From positions 118,786-182,785 of the forward strand of contig CBDEUL010000008.1 of NCBI GenBank assembly GCA_965243265.1: a stretch of DNA of 64,000 nt. Reading direction: 5' to 3'. The notes beneath the pieces were generated by a model. It was not told where the DNA came from. It did not search any database and worked only from the letters and a program-made list of their open reading frames with translations. Origin of the DNA: Flavicella sp965243265. Lineage in GTDB: Bacteria > Bacteroidota > Bacteroidia > Flavobacteriales > Flavobacteriaceae. Positions 53,774-62,801 of this stretch are shown piece after piece; within the stretch, counting starts at the first letter, position 1; each line of letters opens with the position of its first letter. The translations under genes and the position numbers were made by a program.

Positions 53774-54595
53774 ATGACAAAACAAGAACTTATTAAACAA
53801 ATCGAATTAAAAAAATCTTTTTTATGTGTTGGTTTGGATGTTGATTTGAATAAAATCCCAAAGCATTTATTAGAAACAGAAGACCCAATTTTTGAGTTTA
53901 ATAAGCAAATCATTGACGCTACTCATAAAGTAACCGTAGCCTACAAACCTAACACTGCATTTTATGAATGCTATGGTTTAAAAGGATGGCAATCTTTAGA
54001 GAAAACAATCAACTACATTAACGAAAAGTATCCTGAAATTTTTACAATAGCAGATGCCAAACGTGGTGATATTGGAAACACATCTACCATGTATGCAAAA
54101 GCATTTTTCGAAAATTTAGATTTTGATTCTGTTACTGTAGCTCCTTATATGGGAAGTGATTCTGTAGAACCTTTTTTAGCCTTTAAAGATAAGTTTACAA
54201 TTATGTTGGCATTAACTTCTAACAAGGGTGGTTTAGATTTCCAAGCACAAGACCTAGACAAAAACCATAAGTTATACCAAGAGGTTTTAAAACAATCACT
54301 AACCTGGAGTAACAATGAACAATTGATGTATGTTGTTGGTGCTACCAAGGCTGAATATTTTAAAAGCATTCGTGAAATTGTACCAAATCATTTCTTATTA
54401 GTTCCCGGTGTTGGAGCTCAAGGAGGCAATCTACAAGATGTTTGTAAATATGGTTTAAACAAAGATGTAGGGCTTTTAATCAACTCTTCTAGAGGTATTA
54501 TTTACGCCAGTAACGAAAAAAATTTTGCTGAAGTTGCCCAACAAAAAGCTACAGAATTACAGCAAGAAATGGCTGAAATTATGAATGCCATGTAA
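53774..54595 (+). CDS. pyrF: Orotidine 5'-phosphate decarboxylase (long, PyrF type 2)
   Basis: 273 residues from MTKQELIKQIELKKSFL. A start 13 codons upstream would overlap the promoter -7 box, so I reject it. SFLCVGLDVDL (~14-24), IADAKRGDIGNTSTMYAKAFF with the DxKxxD catalytic Lys/Asp, and LVPGVGAQGG at the C-terminal phosphate loop. Last step of UMP synthesis. Followed by the BtuF-like gene 19 bases later. Confidence 0.95.
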   Translation: MTKQELIKQIELKKSFLCVGLDVDLNKIPKHLLETEDPIFEFNKQIIDATHKVTVAYKPNTAFYECYGLKGWQSLEKTINYINEKYPEIFTIADAKRGDIGNTSTMYAKAFFENLDFDSVTVAPYMGSDSVEPFLAFKDKFTIMLALTSNKGGLDFQAQDLDKNHKLYQEVLKQSLTWSNNEQLMYVVGATKAEYFKSIREIVPNHFLLVPGVGAQGGNLQDVCKYGLNKDVGLLINSSRGIIYASNEKNFAEVAQQKATELQQEMAEIMNAM

Positions 54596-54614
54596 CACCA
54601 CAAAAAGTTAATTT

Positions 54615-55415
54615 ATGAAAACCTACACAGATGCTCTTAACAGAGTACTTACTTTAGACAGCAAACCCAAACGTATTGTTTCTTTAGTACCCTCACAAAC
54701 AGAATTATTATATGATTTAAACTTAGAGAATCAAATTGTAGGAATTACCAAATTTTGTGTACACCCTATACATTTTAAAAGCACCAAAACTATTGTTGGA
54801 GGAACAAAAAAGGTAAACTTTGAAAAAATCAAAGAACTTGCTCCTGATTTTATCCTATGCAACAAAGAAGAAAACACTAAAGAAATGGTGTTAGAACTCG
54901 ATAAAATTGCACCAACCTATGTTTCCGAAGTAAACTCTATCGACGACTCTTTACAACTCATCAATGCCTTAGGTGTTATTTGTGCAAAGCGTACAGAGGC
55001 AGAAAATATTGTTCAAAAAATAGAATTTGCACTTGCCGACTTTAAAAACTTTATAAAAGAATACCCTAGCAAAAGTGCAGCCTATTTTATCTGGGCAAAA
55101 CCGTGGATGGTTGCCGGAGGGAATACTTTTATCAATGAATTATTGGCTTTAAATAAATTCGATAATGTTTATAAAGAAAGAGCTAGCTACCCTGAAGTTG
55201 AACTGAAAAAAATTAGAATGGAAGGCGATCCTGAAATTGTTTTACTTTCTTCTGAACCCTTTCCTTTTAACGACGAGCACGCTTTTGAATTAGGACGCTT
55301 TACACACCATGGAATTACCATTTTTGTAGACGGTGAATTTTTCTCTTGGTTTGGTTCTAGATTGATTCATGCCTTTGACTATTTCAAAAAATTACAAATC
55401 AGATTGAACGGATAA
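54615..55415 (+). CDS. BtuF-like helical-backbone substrate-binding protein without signal peptide
   Basis: 266 residues. Start RIVSLVPSQTELLYDLNLENQIVGIT (~20-45), VNFEKIKELAPDFILCNKEENT, and the interlobe helix, all typical of BtuF/FhuD-type metal- or corrinoid-binding proteins. The N-terminus (MKTYTDALNRVL) is not a signal peptide and no lipobox exists, so it appears cytoplasmic. Related flavobacterial proteins are annotated as ABC transporter substrate-binding proteins, but no transporter genes are adjacent. Upstream of a cation efflux gene. Confidence 0.75.
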   Translation: MKTYTDALNRVLTLDSKPKRIVSLVPSQTELLYDLNLENQIVGITKFCVHPIHFKSTKTIVGGTKKVNFEKIKELAPDFILCNKEENTKEMVLELDKIAPTYVSEVNSIDDSLQLINALGVICAKRTEAENIVQKIEFALADFKNFIKEYPSKSAAYFIWAKPWMVAGGNTFINELLALNKFDNVYKERASYPEVELKKIRMEGDPEIVLLSSEPFPFNDEHAFELGRFTHHGITIFVDGEFFSWFGSRLIHAFDYFKKLQIRLNG

Positions 55416-55467
55416 CCTACCGATTTTTTGTACCTTTTGTTTTTATTTTTTAACTAAAATAAAGACT

Positions 55468-56388
55468 ATGAGCGAGCACCATCACTCCCCGAGTTTAAAA
55501 AACATTAACAGAGCTTTTTATATAGGCATTGTCTTAAACGCTCTATATACCTTGTTAGAGTTTGTTATTGGATACCAAACCAATTCATTGGCTTTGATTT
55601 CAGATGCCAGTCACAATCTAAGCGATGTTGCCAGTTTAATTCTATCACTCATAGGTTTAAAGCTTTCTCAAAAAGCATCGTCCAAACTATATACCTACGG
55701 CTATAAAAAAGCTTCTATTCTAGCTTCATTAATCAATGCTATTTTACTAATTATTGTTTCTTTTGGTATTATCAAAGAAGGGGTTTTAAGATTGAATGCT
55801 CCTCCTCTACTGGCTGGAAACATTATCATGTATACTGCTTCTATTGGAGTTGTAATCAATACCATATCAGCCTTTTTATTTTTTAAAGGACAAAAAAAAG
55901 ATATCAATCTAAAAGGTGCTTTCCTTCATTTATTAGTAGACGCTTTGGTTTCTATAGGAGTGGTTGTTTCTGGTATTATTATCCATTATACAAGTTGGAA
56001 TATTATTGACCCTCTTATTAGCTTTGTAATCGGGTTTATCATTATTATTACCACTTGGTCGTTACTTAAAGAAAGTATTCGCTTGGTTTTAGATGGAATT
56101 CCTAAAGACATTGATCCTAATGAAATAAAAAAACTTATTGCCAATCATCCCAATATTAAAGATGTACATCATATTCATATTTGGGCATTGAGCAGTACCG
56201 AAAACGCTTTAACAGCTCATTTAATTTTAAAAGAAGCTATCTTTACACCCGAAAAAATATTGGAAATAAAACAACATCTAAAAAACATATTAAACGAACA
56301 TAATATTCAGCATATTACACTTGAAACGGAAACTTCTAAAACCAAAATAGCAGATCCTGATGCTGAAGAACAATTGCAATCTTTTTAA
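55468..56388 (+). CDS. Cation diffusion facilitator transporter (CzcD/ZitB type)
   Basis: 306 residues with six predicted helices in ~17-205. Metal-binding motifs SDASHNLSDVASL (HxxxD, helix 2) and LLVDALVSIGVVVSG (helix 5), then a C-terminal ferredoxin-like domain (VHHIHIWALSST). The N-terminus MSEHHHSPS is His-rich. It exports Zn2+, Cd2+ or Co2+ in exchange for protons. No metal regulator is adjacent. Confidence 0.92.
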   Translation: MSEHHHSPSLKNINRAFYIGIVLNALYTLLEFVIGYQTNSLALISDASHNLSDVASLILSLIGLKLSQKASSKLYTYGYKKASILASLINAILLIIVSFGIIKEGVLRLNAPPLLAGNIIMYTASIGVVINTISAFLFFKGQKKDINLKGAFLHLLVDALVSIGVVVSGIIIHYTSWNIIDPLISFVIGFIIIITTWSLLKESIRLVLDGIPKDIDPNEIKKLIANHPNIKDVHHIHIWALSSTENALTAHLILKEAIFTPEKILEIKQHLKNILNEHNIQHITLETETSKTKIADPDAEEQLQSF

Positions 56389-56415
56389 ATAAAAACATCA
56401 ATTACCTTTAAACAA

Positions 56416-57225
56416 ATGAACTTTAAATTACTTCTAAACTGCCTTTTTCTTTTTATCATTAGCAACAACTCGTATGCTAAAATAGATACTCTATTGGTAA
56501 AAAGTGAAGCCATGCACAAAACAGTACCCAATGTTGTGGTAACTCCTGATACCTACGGAAAAGAAAAACTCCCTGTAATCTATTTATTACACGGTGCTGG
56601 AGATACGTATACAGGGTGGGTTAGCAAAACAAAAAATATTGAAATACTTGCAAACACCTATAATGTAATTGTTGTTTGCCCTGACGGAGGACGTACCAGT
56701 TGGTATTTTGACAGTCCTATTGACAAAAACATGCAATATGAAACTTATGTTTCAAAAGAGCTTGTAAATGCGGTTGACAGTAAATACAATACAATTAAAG
56801 ACAAAAGCGGAAGAGCCATTACGGGTTTGAGTATGGGTGGACATGGTGCTTTTTACCTTGCTTTTAAACACCAAGATATTTGGGGTGCCGCAGGAAGTAT
56901 GAGTGGTGGTTTGGATATTAGACCTTTTCCTAACAACTGGGATATTGCAAAACGATTGGGTAGTTATGCCGAAAACAAAAATGTATGGGAAGAAAATACC
57001 ATTGTAAACATGACACATTTATTGGATGGTAAAAGCCTTAAACTTGTTTTTGAATGTGGAACACACGATTTCTTTTACCCTGCCAACAAAAAGCTACACG
57101 AAATACTTTTGTACCGAAATATCCCTCATGACTATACAGAACGTCCAGGGAGGCACAATTGGAACTACTGGGGCAATGCTGTAAAATATCAGTTTCTTTA
57201 TTTTAATGATTTTTTTAAGTCTTAA
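56416..57225 (+). CDS. Exported esterase D-like alpha/beta hydrolase
   Basis: 269 residues. Signal peptide MNFKLLLNCLFLFIISNNSYA. LPVIYLLHGAGDTYTGWV (oxyanion region), VVCPDGGRTSWYFDSP, nucleophile GLSMGGHGAFYLAF (Ser ~140), catalytic Asp in CGTHDFF and His in PGRHNWNYW. It resembles the tributyrin esterase / esterase D family and secreted feruloyl-esterase-like proteins. Substrate unknown. It is followed by a strong bidirectional terminator. Confidence 0.88.
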   Translation: MNFKLLLNCLFLFIISNNSYAKIDTLLVKSEAMHKTVPNVVVTPDTYGKEKLPVIYLLHGAGDTYTGWVSKTKNIEILANTYNVIVVCPDGGRTSWYFDSPIDKNMQYETYVSKELVNAVDSKYNTIKDKSGRAITGLSMGGHGAFYLAFKHQDIWGAAGSMSGGLDIRPFPNNWDIAKRLGSYAENKNVWEENTIVNMTHLLDGKSLKLVFECGTHDFFYPANKKLHEILLYRNIPHDYTERPGRHNWNYWGNAVKYQFLYFNDFFKS

Positions 57226-57235
57226 GACAAAAGCA

Positions 57236-57273
57236 AACAAAAAAGGCTACACACTGTGTAGCCTTTTTTGTTA
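57236..57273. terminator. Bidirectional terminator
   Basis: Perfect 18-bp arms AACAAAAAAGGCTACACA and TGTGTAGCCTTTTTTGTT with a 2-base centre; the last bases overlap the stop of the convergent ABC-F gene. Confidence 0.88.
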
Positions 57274-58902
57274 TAAATCCATTTGTTGCAACGTTTCTAC
57301 TTTGTTTCTGGTTAGAAAAGCATCTATGGTTTCAAAATGCTCAATAACACGTTTCTCTTTAAATTCAAAAACCTTTTCAGACAATCCTTGTAAAAAATCT
57401 CTATCATGCGATACCAAAATCAACGTTCCATCAAAAGTCAACAAGGCTTCTTTTAAAACGTCTTTCGATTTTAAATCTAAATGATTGGTAGGCTCATCCA
57501 GTATCAAAACATTTACAGGCTCTAACAATAATTTTACCATTGCCAAACGTGTTTTTTCTCCCCCAGAAAGCATTCCTACTTTTTTGTCAATAGCTTCTCC
57601 AGAAAACATAAAACGTCCTAAAATGTTTTTTATCTGTGTACGAATATCTCCTACTGCTACCTGATCTACTGTTTGAAAAACAGTCAAATCAGTATCTAAC
57701 AAAGCAGCTTGATTTTGTGCAAAATATCCCACTTTAGCATTGTGCCCTAACTCGCATTTTCCTTCAAATTCAATTTCTCCCATAATTGCTTTAATCATGG
57801 TCGATTTCCCTTCTCCGTTTCTTCCTACAAAAGAAACTTTTTCTCCTCTAGAAATAGACATATTTGCATCTTTAAAAACCACATGATCTCCATATGATTT
57901 TGACAAACCTTCTGCCTGAACAGGATAATCTCCTGATCGTGGTGCTGGTGGAAACTTTAATTTTAAAGACGAATTGTCTACCTCATCTATTTCTATAATT
58001 TGCAACTTCTCTAACATACGCTCACGGTCTTTTACCTGATTGGTTTTAGAAAAAGTTCCTTTAAATCGTTCTATAAAAGCTTTGTTATCTGCTATAAATT
58101 TTTGTTGCTCTTGGTATGCTTTTACTTGATGCGAACGTCTTTCTTCACGCAGTTGTAAATAATGCGAATAATTTGCTTTGTAATCGTAAATACGCCCCAT
58201 AGTTACCTCAATAGTTCTATTGGTAATTGCATCAATAAATGCCTTGTCATGCGATATAACAACTACTGCTTTTGCCTTGTTTATCAAAAAGTCTTCTAAC
58301 CAAATAACCGACTCTATATCTACGTGGTTTGTTGGCTCATCTAACAATATTAAATCTGGTTTTTGTAACAATATTTTTGCCAGCTCAATACGCATACGCC
58401 AACCTCCACTAAACTCACTTGTTGCTCTGTTAAAGTCTTCTCTTTTAAAACCTAAACCTTTCAACGCTTTTTCAACTTCTGCATCGTAGTTTATTTCTTC
58501 TATGGCATAAAATTTCTCACCCAAATCAGAAACCTTTTCTATGATTTTCATATAAGCATCTGAATCGTAATCCGTTCTTGTCTCCAGCTCTTTATTCAAA
58601 CGATCCATTTCATCTTTCATCTCAAAAACATGACTGAATGCCTTAGATGCTTCTTCAAAAACGGTACAATTATCATCGGTTAACAAATGCTGTGGTAAGT
58701 AAGCTATTACAGTTTCTTTTGGACAACGAACATTTCCTCTGGTTGCTTTTTGAACACCTGCAATAATTTTCATCATGGTAGATTTTCCTGCACCATTTTT
58801 ACCCATAAGGGCTATTTTATCGTTTTCATTTATTACAAATGAAACGTCACTAAACAACGTGCTTCCGCTAAATTCTACTGCCAATGCATCTACTGAAATC
58901 AT
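57271..58902 (-). CDS. ABC-F family ATPase (YbiT/Uup-like)
   Basis: 543 residues, two ABC domains without membrane segments. First Walker A ALMGKNGAGKSTMMKI (~32-47), FSGGWRMRIELAKILL signature, second Walker A FVGRNGEGKSTMIKA (~352-366), MLSGGEKTRLAMVKLLL. A helical linker in ~240-310 (the P-site motif of ABC-F proteins) holds HQVKAYQEQQKFI. ABC-F proteins act on ribosomes. It looks like the housekeeping YbiT type rather than an antibiotic-resistance determinant. Confidence 0.92.
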   Translation of the reverse strand: MISVDALAVEFSGSTLFSDVSFVINENDKIALMGKNGAGKSTMMKIIAGVQKATRGNVRCPKETVIAYLPQHLLTDDNCTVFEEASKAFSHVFEMKDEMDRLNKELETRTDYDSDAYMKIIEKVSDLGEKFYAIEEINYDAEVEKALKGLGFKREDFNRATSEFSGGWRMRIELAKILLQKPDLILLDEPTNHVDIESVIWLEDFLINKAKAVVVISHDKAFIDAITNRTIEVTMGRIYDYKANYSHYLQLREERRSHQVKAYQEQQKFIADNKAFIERFKGTFSKTNQVKDRERMLEKLQIIEIDEVDNSSLKLKFPPAPRSGDYPVQAEGLSKSYGDHVVFKDANMSISRGEKVSFVGRNGEGKSTMIKAIMGEIEFEGKCELGHNAKVGYFAQNQAALLDTDLTVFQTVDQVAVGDIRTQIKNILGRFMFSGEAIDKKVGMLSGGEKTRLAMVKLLLEPVNVLILDEPTNHLDLKSKDVLKEALLTFDGTLILVSHDRDFLQGLSEKVFEFKEKRVIEHFETIDAFLTRNKVETLQQMDL

Positions 58903-58992
58903 ATCCTTATTTTTAGAATGGCGAAATTAAGCAAAAGCATTGGTTTCAAAAAGATGAAAAACACAAAGAAGTAAAATTGCTAATTACAAAAA

Positions 58993-59370
58993 CTACTGCT
59001 CTTTTTTACTCTCTTTCTCTTCCAACATTTCTAAATAAACATCTTCTACATGTTCTCTTGCCCATCTTGTTCTTCTTAAAAAACCAAGGCTTGATTTCAT
59101 GCTTGGGTTGTTTTGAAAGCAACGAATGTTGACACGTTCTCCTAAATATTCCCAACCGTAATAAGCCACCAAACGTTCTAAAAGTTCTTTTAATTTTAAA
59201 CCATGAAACGGATTGTTCAGCTGTTCTTCTGTAGCTTGTCTTCTTTTTTTTCTGGAAGGATCTGCCGCATTTAGTTCTTCATTGGTTAACGGCTTAAAAT
59301 CAGTTCCTGATTTTTTTTCTAAAGACTTTGGTTTGTCTTCCTGCTTGTTTACGTTGGTTTTTGAGGTCAT
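58993..59370 (-). CDS. VF530 (DUF2132) family DNA-binding protein
   Basis: 125 residues. A Lys-rich N-terminal tail (~1-50), then the VF530 core NPFHGLKLKELLERLVAYYGWEYLG, INIRCF-like VNIRCFQNNPSMKSSLGFLRRTRWAREHVEDVYL. The core is a compact helical fold named after a Vibrio fischeri protein and proposed to bind DNA. The long basic tail is an extension relative to the ~75-residue core. Monocistronic. Confidence 0.88.
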   Translation of the reverse strand: MTSKTNVNKQEDKPKSLEKKSGTDFKPLTNEELNAADPSRKKRRQATEEQLNNPFHGLKLKELLERLVAYYGWEYLGERVNIRCFQNNPSMKSSLGFLRRTRWAREHVEDVYLEMLEEKESKKEQ

Positions 59371-59744
59371 TTTGGGAGAATATTATTTTGATAAAGGTAA
59401 ATAGAGTCGATAACATTATATGGTTTTGTAAACTATTTTTATTCCTCTATCCATGGTGTTGGTTCTACCTAGTCACTTACACTTTTTTTGTATTGCAATT
59501 AAAAAAGTAAATGAGTCTAGTTTATTCTTGTCTGTCAGTTTTTATCTTATATACAACTCCTGAATACCTCAACCTTGTTTTAAAAAAAACTATCAAAAGA
59601 AGTCAATAGCAATTATTACAATTTTTATTTAAAAATAGAAAAACTCCGTTCAATGAAAGATAAAACACACTGTACCCTTAAAATACTTATTCAGAGCTTT
59701 GTTTATAAGCCTATTGTTGCTGTACTATAAGTTCTTGTCTCCTC

Positions 59745-59765
59745 TGGCTTCCACAAGCTCAGCCA
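59745..59765. repeat. Short hairpin repeat variant
   Basis: TGGCTTCCACAAGCTCAGCCA with TGGCT/AGCCA arms. It shares the CTTC-ACAAGCTCAG core with the unit at 23761-23779. Confidence 0.35.
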
Positions 59766-59823
59766 TCCAATCCCTTTAAGCTAAGAATTTTAAAAAACCA
59801 TTCAAACTGATAAGATAGTACCG

Positions 59824-59831
59824 TATCTTTG
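59824..59831 (+). promoter_or_regulatory. -7 element of the dus promoter
   Basis: TATCTTTG, 17 bases before the dus ATG at 59849. Confidence 0.55.
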
Positions 59832-59848
59832 CTGCTGATAAATTTCTT

Positions 59849-60811
59849 ATGAGTAGGACTTTACTTTCTTCCCCTTTACAGGGTTTTACAGATTTTCGTT
59901 TTCGAAATGCTTTCCACAAATATTTTGGTGGTATTGATACTTTTTACGCCCCTTATATTCGAATGAATGGAAAAATGGTGATCAAATCTTCTTACAAAAG
60001 AGATTTAGAACTAGAAAACAATGATACGCTAGAGGTTATTCCACAAATTATGACCAACAGCACTGACGAGTTTTTATTTGTTACAAAATACATTCAAGAG
60101 TTAGGTTACAAAGAACTAAACTGGAATTTAGGTTGCCCTTACCCTATGGTTACAAAAAAGGGAATGGGCTCTGGACTCATTTGTCAACCTGAAAAAATAG
60201 AACATATATTAGACCGTGTACATTCTGAAACGGATGTTCTGGTGTCTATGAAAATGCGAATGGGATACGATACACCTGAAGAAATTCAAGACGTTTTTCC
60301 GATCCTTGACAAATACCCTTTAAAAAACATTGCCATTCATGCGCGTATTGGAAAACAACTGTACAAAGGTGGGGTTGATTTAGAGTCTTTTCAAAAATGT
60401 ATTGACAATACCAAGCACAAACTGTATTACAACGGTGATATTACTTCGGTTGCTAAATTTAAAGAGTTACAAGAACGTTTTCCTTCCATAGATCATTGGA
60501 TGATTGGTAGAGGCTTAATTGCTGATCCTTTTTTACCCCAAATGATTAAAAACAACAGTACACAGTATCCAGAAAATAGCATGGAAATTTTTAAAGAATT
60601 TCATGATACTATTTTTAGAGAATACGATGCCTTTTTACAAGGTCCTACTCCTATACGCATGAAAATGCTAGGTTTTTGGGAATACTTTTCACAGTCGTTT
60701 GACAATCCGCAAAAAGTATATAAAAAGATCAAAAAAGCAAAAAGTATTAAAAATTACGAAATTGCTGTTGCCGAAATTATGGCTAACAAAGAATTTAAAG
60801 GTTTTGAATAA
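59849..60811 (+). CDS. tRNA-dihydrouridine synthase
   Basis: 320 residues of the Dus family. LLSSPLQGFTDFRFRNAFHK at the start (FMN site), catalytic Cys in ELNWNLGCPYPMVTKKGMGSG, VLVSMKMRMGYDTPEE, AIHARIGKQLYKGG, YNGDITS and MIGRGLIADPFLP. It reduces uridines in the tRNA D-loop with FMN/NADPH. It resembles the DusC-like branch, but the exact position modified is not clear from sequence. The next gene starts 10 bases after its stop. Confidence 0.93.
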   Translation: MSRTLLSSPLQGFTDFRFRNAFHKYFGGIDTFYAPYIRMNGKMVIKSSYKRDLELENNDTLEVIPQIMTNSTDEFLFVTKYIQELGYKELNWNLGCPYPMVTKKGMGSGLICQPEKIEHILDRVHSETDVLVSMKMRMGYDTPEEIQDVFPILDKYPLKNIAIHARIGKQLYKGGVDLESFQKCIDNTKHKLYYNGDITSVAKFKELQERFPSIDHWMIGRGLIADPFLPQMIKNNSTQYPENSMEIFKEFHDTIFREYDAFLQGPTPIRMKMLGFWEYFSQSFDNPQKVYKKIKKAKSIKNYEIAVAEIMANKEFKGFE

Positions 60812-60821
60812 ATCCAAAAGC

Positions 60822-61718
60822 ATGTCTGAAAAATCTAAACTACACCCTAGAAACAAACATCGAAATCCATATAATTTTGAAGAACTTACACGTACACTTC
60901 CTGCCTTAAAAGCGTTTGTTTTAAAAAACGAATACCAAAACTACTCCATAGATTTTTTTAATCCAAATGCAGTAAAAGCTCTTAACAAAGCGCTGCTCTT
61001 ACAGCATTACAATTTAAAAGACTGGACAATACCCGAAGGCTTTTTATGTGCGCCTATTCCTGGGCGTGCAGATTACCTACATTATATTGCCGATTTACTT
61101 GCAGAGGATTTTAATGGCGAAATTCCTACAGGAACAGCTATAAAATGTTTAGATATTGGTGTAGGTGCAAATTGTATCTATCCCATACTCGGGCATCAAG
61201 AATACGGTTGGTCTTTTGTGGGTGCTGATATTGAACAACAATCCATAGCTTCTGCAAAAAACATTCTTAAAATAAATACAGGAGTTTTAGAGGCTATAGA
61301 GCTGCGATTACAACCCAACCCTAAAGATATTTTTAGAGGTATTATTAAAGAGAATGAAGTTTTTAATGTGACACTTTGCAACCCTCCTTTTCATTCTTCT
61401 GAAGAAACAGCTGCTGCAGCTACCAAAAGGAAATTGAAAAACCTAAATTCAAAAAACACGGATACACTAAATTTTGGTGGACAACACAACGAACTTTGGT
61501 GTGAGGGTGGTGAACTCAATTTTTTAAAAAACATGATCCGTCAGAGCAAACACCACGCAAACGCTTCAAACTGGTTTACGTCTCTTATTTCTAAAAAAGA
61601 AAACATCCGTCCTTTAAAGGTGTTACTAAAAAAAGTAGGTGCTACAAAAACACAAGTAATCCCCATGGGACAAGGGGCTAAAATTAGCAGAATACTCGCT
61701 TGGAGTTTTAAACAGTAG
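60822..61718 (+). CDS. rlmF: 23S rRNA (adenine(1618)-N(6))-methyltransferase RlmF
   Basis: 298 residues from MSEKSKLHPRNKHR. A longer frame opens inside dus, but its first 41 residues are untypical, and RlmF proteins start near HPRNKH. N-terminal basic RNA-binding stretch, IKCLDIGVGANCIYPILG (SAM site), catalytic motif LCNPPFHSS (NPPF), NFGGQHNELWCEGGE and a C-terminal K-rich end. It methylates A1618 of 23S rRNA. Confidence 0.94.
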   Translation: MSEKSKLHPRNKHRNPYNFEELTRTLPALKAFVLKNEYQNYSIDFFNPNAVKALNKALLLQHYNLKDWTIPEGFLCAPIPGRADYLHYIADLLAEDFNGEIPTGTAIKCLDIGVGANCIYPILGHQEYGWSFVGADIEQQSIASAKNILKINTGVLEAIELRLQPNPKDIFRGIIKENEVFNVTLCNPPFHSSEETAAAATKRKLKNLNSKNTDTLNFGGQHNELWCEGGELNFLKNMIRQSKHHANASNWFTSLISKKENIRPLKVLLKKVGATKTQVIPMGQGAKISRILAWSFKQ

Positions 61719-61722
61719 CTAG

Positions 61723-61887
61723 TTACTCTTTAAAAGTATCTGTTTTTTTATCATACCCATACGGACAATGCTTGCATCCGCTTTTACAGCAATACCCTCT
61801 TTTTAGGTGGTACTTTTCTGTAAACACGCGATACCCCTCTTCATTCCAATAAAAATCTTCCTCCTCTAGCTTTGGTAAATTGTACAT
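61723..61887 (-). CDS. DUF5522 small Cys-containing protein
   Basis: 54 residues, a short gene on the minus strand. MYNLPKLEEEDFYWNEEGYR, then VFTEKYHLKRGYCCKSGC and KHCPYGYDKKTD. The CC-x3-C-x2-C arrangement with HLKRG and HCPYGY is the DUF5522 signature, probably a small metal knuckle. This family is common in Bacteroidota and also appears fused to DNA-related proteins elsewhere, from memory. Function unknown. Convergent with rlmF. Confidence 0.85.
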   Translation of the reverse strand: MYNLPKLEEEDFYWNEEGYRVFTEKYHLKRGYCCKSGCKHCPYGYDKKTDTFKE

Positions 61888-62000
61888 TGCCTCATTTTTA
61901 ATTCACCGCAAAAATAAACTATCTTTTTTAAAGTTTTTTTGCATCTTTTTATAAAGTTCTCCGTCTTATAGGTAACTTTAAATAACTAAATTCATTTATT

Positions 62001-62102
62001 ATGAAAGCAAATAATTGTACTTGCCAATGCAAGGAATGCCAAAAAGGACAATGCAATAACTGTACTTGTGAATCTTGTACCTGTACTAATTGCAATTGCT
62101 AA
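62001..62102 (+). CDS. Metallothionein-like 33-residue cysteine-rich peptide
   Basis: ATG at 62001, TAA at 62100-62102. One third of the residues are Cys: 11 at positions 6, 8, 10, 13, 18, 21, 23, 26, 28, 31 and 33, mostly as CxC and CxxC (NNCTCQCKECQKGQC, then NNCTCESCTCTNCNC). It lacks His and aromatic residues, as in metallothioneins, and has no signal peptide, so cytoplasmic metal binding is expected. Directly upstream of a SigZ-type sigma factor gene whose product also has a Cys-rich tail. Identity as metallothionein is inferred from composition. Confidence 0.75.
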   Translation: MKANNCTCQCKECQKGQCNNCTCESCTCTNCNC

Positions 62103-62159
62103 ATGTAAAACCACCTCTAAAACTGTACAAAAACAGCTTTAGGGGTTTATCTATTTTCT

Positions 62160-62714
62160 ATGGAAACAGCTATTATTTGGGGGTCAATTTTCAGAAGCGC
62201 TTAAAAAAATTTATTTTTAGCAAAGTAAAAGACCAAACTATTACAGACGATATTTTACAAGAAGTCTTTATTAAAATTCACTTACAGAAAGAAACATTAC
62301 AAAAAAAGGATCGTTTAAAATCATGGCTTTTTACAATTACCAACAACACAATCAACGATTATTTTAGAAAGCATAAAAAAGAGCTAATACCCAAAAAAGA
62401 ACCTTCTAATACTCCTGAAAAATAATCTTTCAGAAGAAAATCATAGCGCCCAAGATTGCTTGATTCCTTTGATATTAAACCTCCCTAAAAAATACAAAGA
62501 AGCCCTTTTACTAAGCGAAATCAAAGGCGTAAAACAGAGTGAAGTTGCCACACAATTAAAGATAAGCTTACCGGCAGCAAAATCAAGAATTTTACGAGGT
62601 AGAGAACTTCTAAAAAAAGGTTTTATGGATTGTTGTAATTATACTTTAGACAAAGACGGACATTTAAAAGGAGAACACCAAGACAAATCTGACTGTAAAG
62701 TTTGCAATTCTTAA
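62160..62714 (+). pseudogene. sigZ: SigZ-type ECF sigma factor, interrupted by three +1 frameshifts
   Basis: An intact ~183-residue SigZ-like protein can be read only by removing one base in each of three homopolymer runs: G5 near 62179-62183, A7 near 62202-62208 and A5 near 62418-62422. The restored product starts METAIIWGQFSEALKKFIF, has sigma region 2 (DQTITDDILQEVFIKIH; RLKSWLFTITNNTINDYFR) and region 4 (LPKKYKEALLLSEIKGVKQ; AAKSRILRGRELLKK), and ends with Cys-bearing DCCNYTLDKDGH and SDCKVCNS. Unrestored pieces are 62090-62425 and 62460-62714. Pseudogene or sequencing error is undecided. Confidence 0.75.
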
Positions 62715-62757
62715 TTACACTACAAAAACCTCATCTCCAAAACCTCACACTTTAACC

Positions 62758-62787
62758 TTTGGGCAAAACATATTTTCAGTAGCTTTG
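62758..62787 (+). promoter_or_regulatory. Promoter of the methyltransferase gene
   Basis: TTTG (62758-62761), 18-base spacer, TAGCTTTG (62780-62787); full Bacteroidota consensus 15 bases before the ATG. Confidence 0.7.
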
Positions 62788-62801
62788 CAAAAAAAATCCT
62801 C

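Larger units (their letters stand above)
59371..59848. other. 478-base divergent gap with no gene seen
   Basis: Between the VF530 and dus genes I find no plausible coding frame on either strand. It contains a short hairpin repeat at 59745-59765 and the dus -7 box at 59824-59831; the rest is AT-rich and featureless to me. Confidence 0.6.

Noticed and set aside
62090..62425. A stand-alone gene starting with TTG at 62090
   Set aside because: Its first ~40 residues do not fit sigma factors and overlap the metallothionein-like gene. The true start is better placed at ATG 62160 in another frame, with frameshifts.
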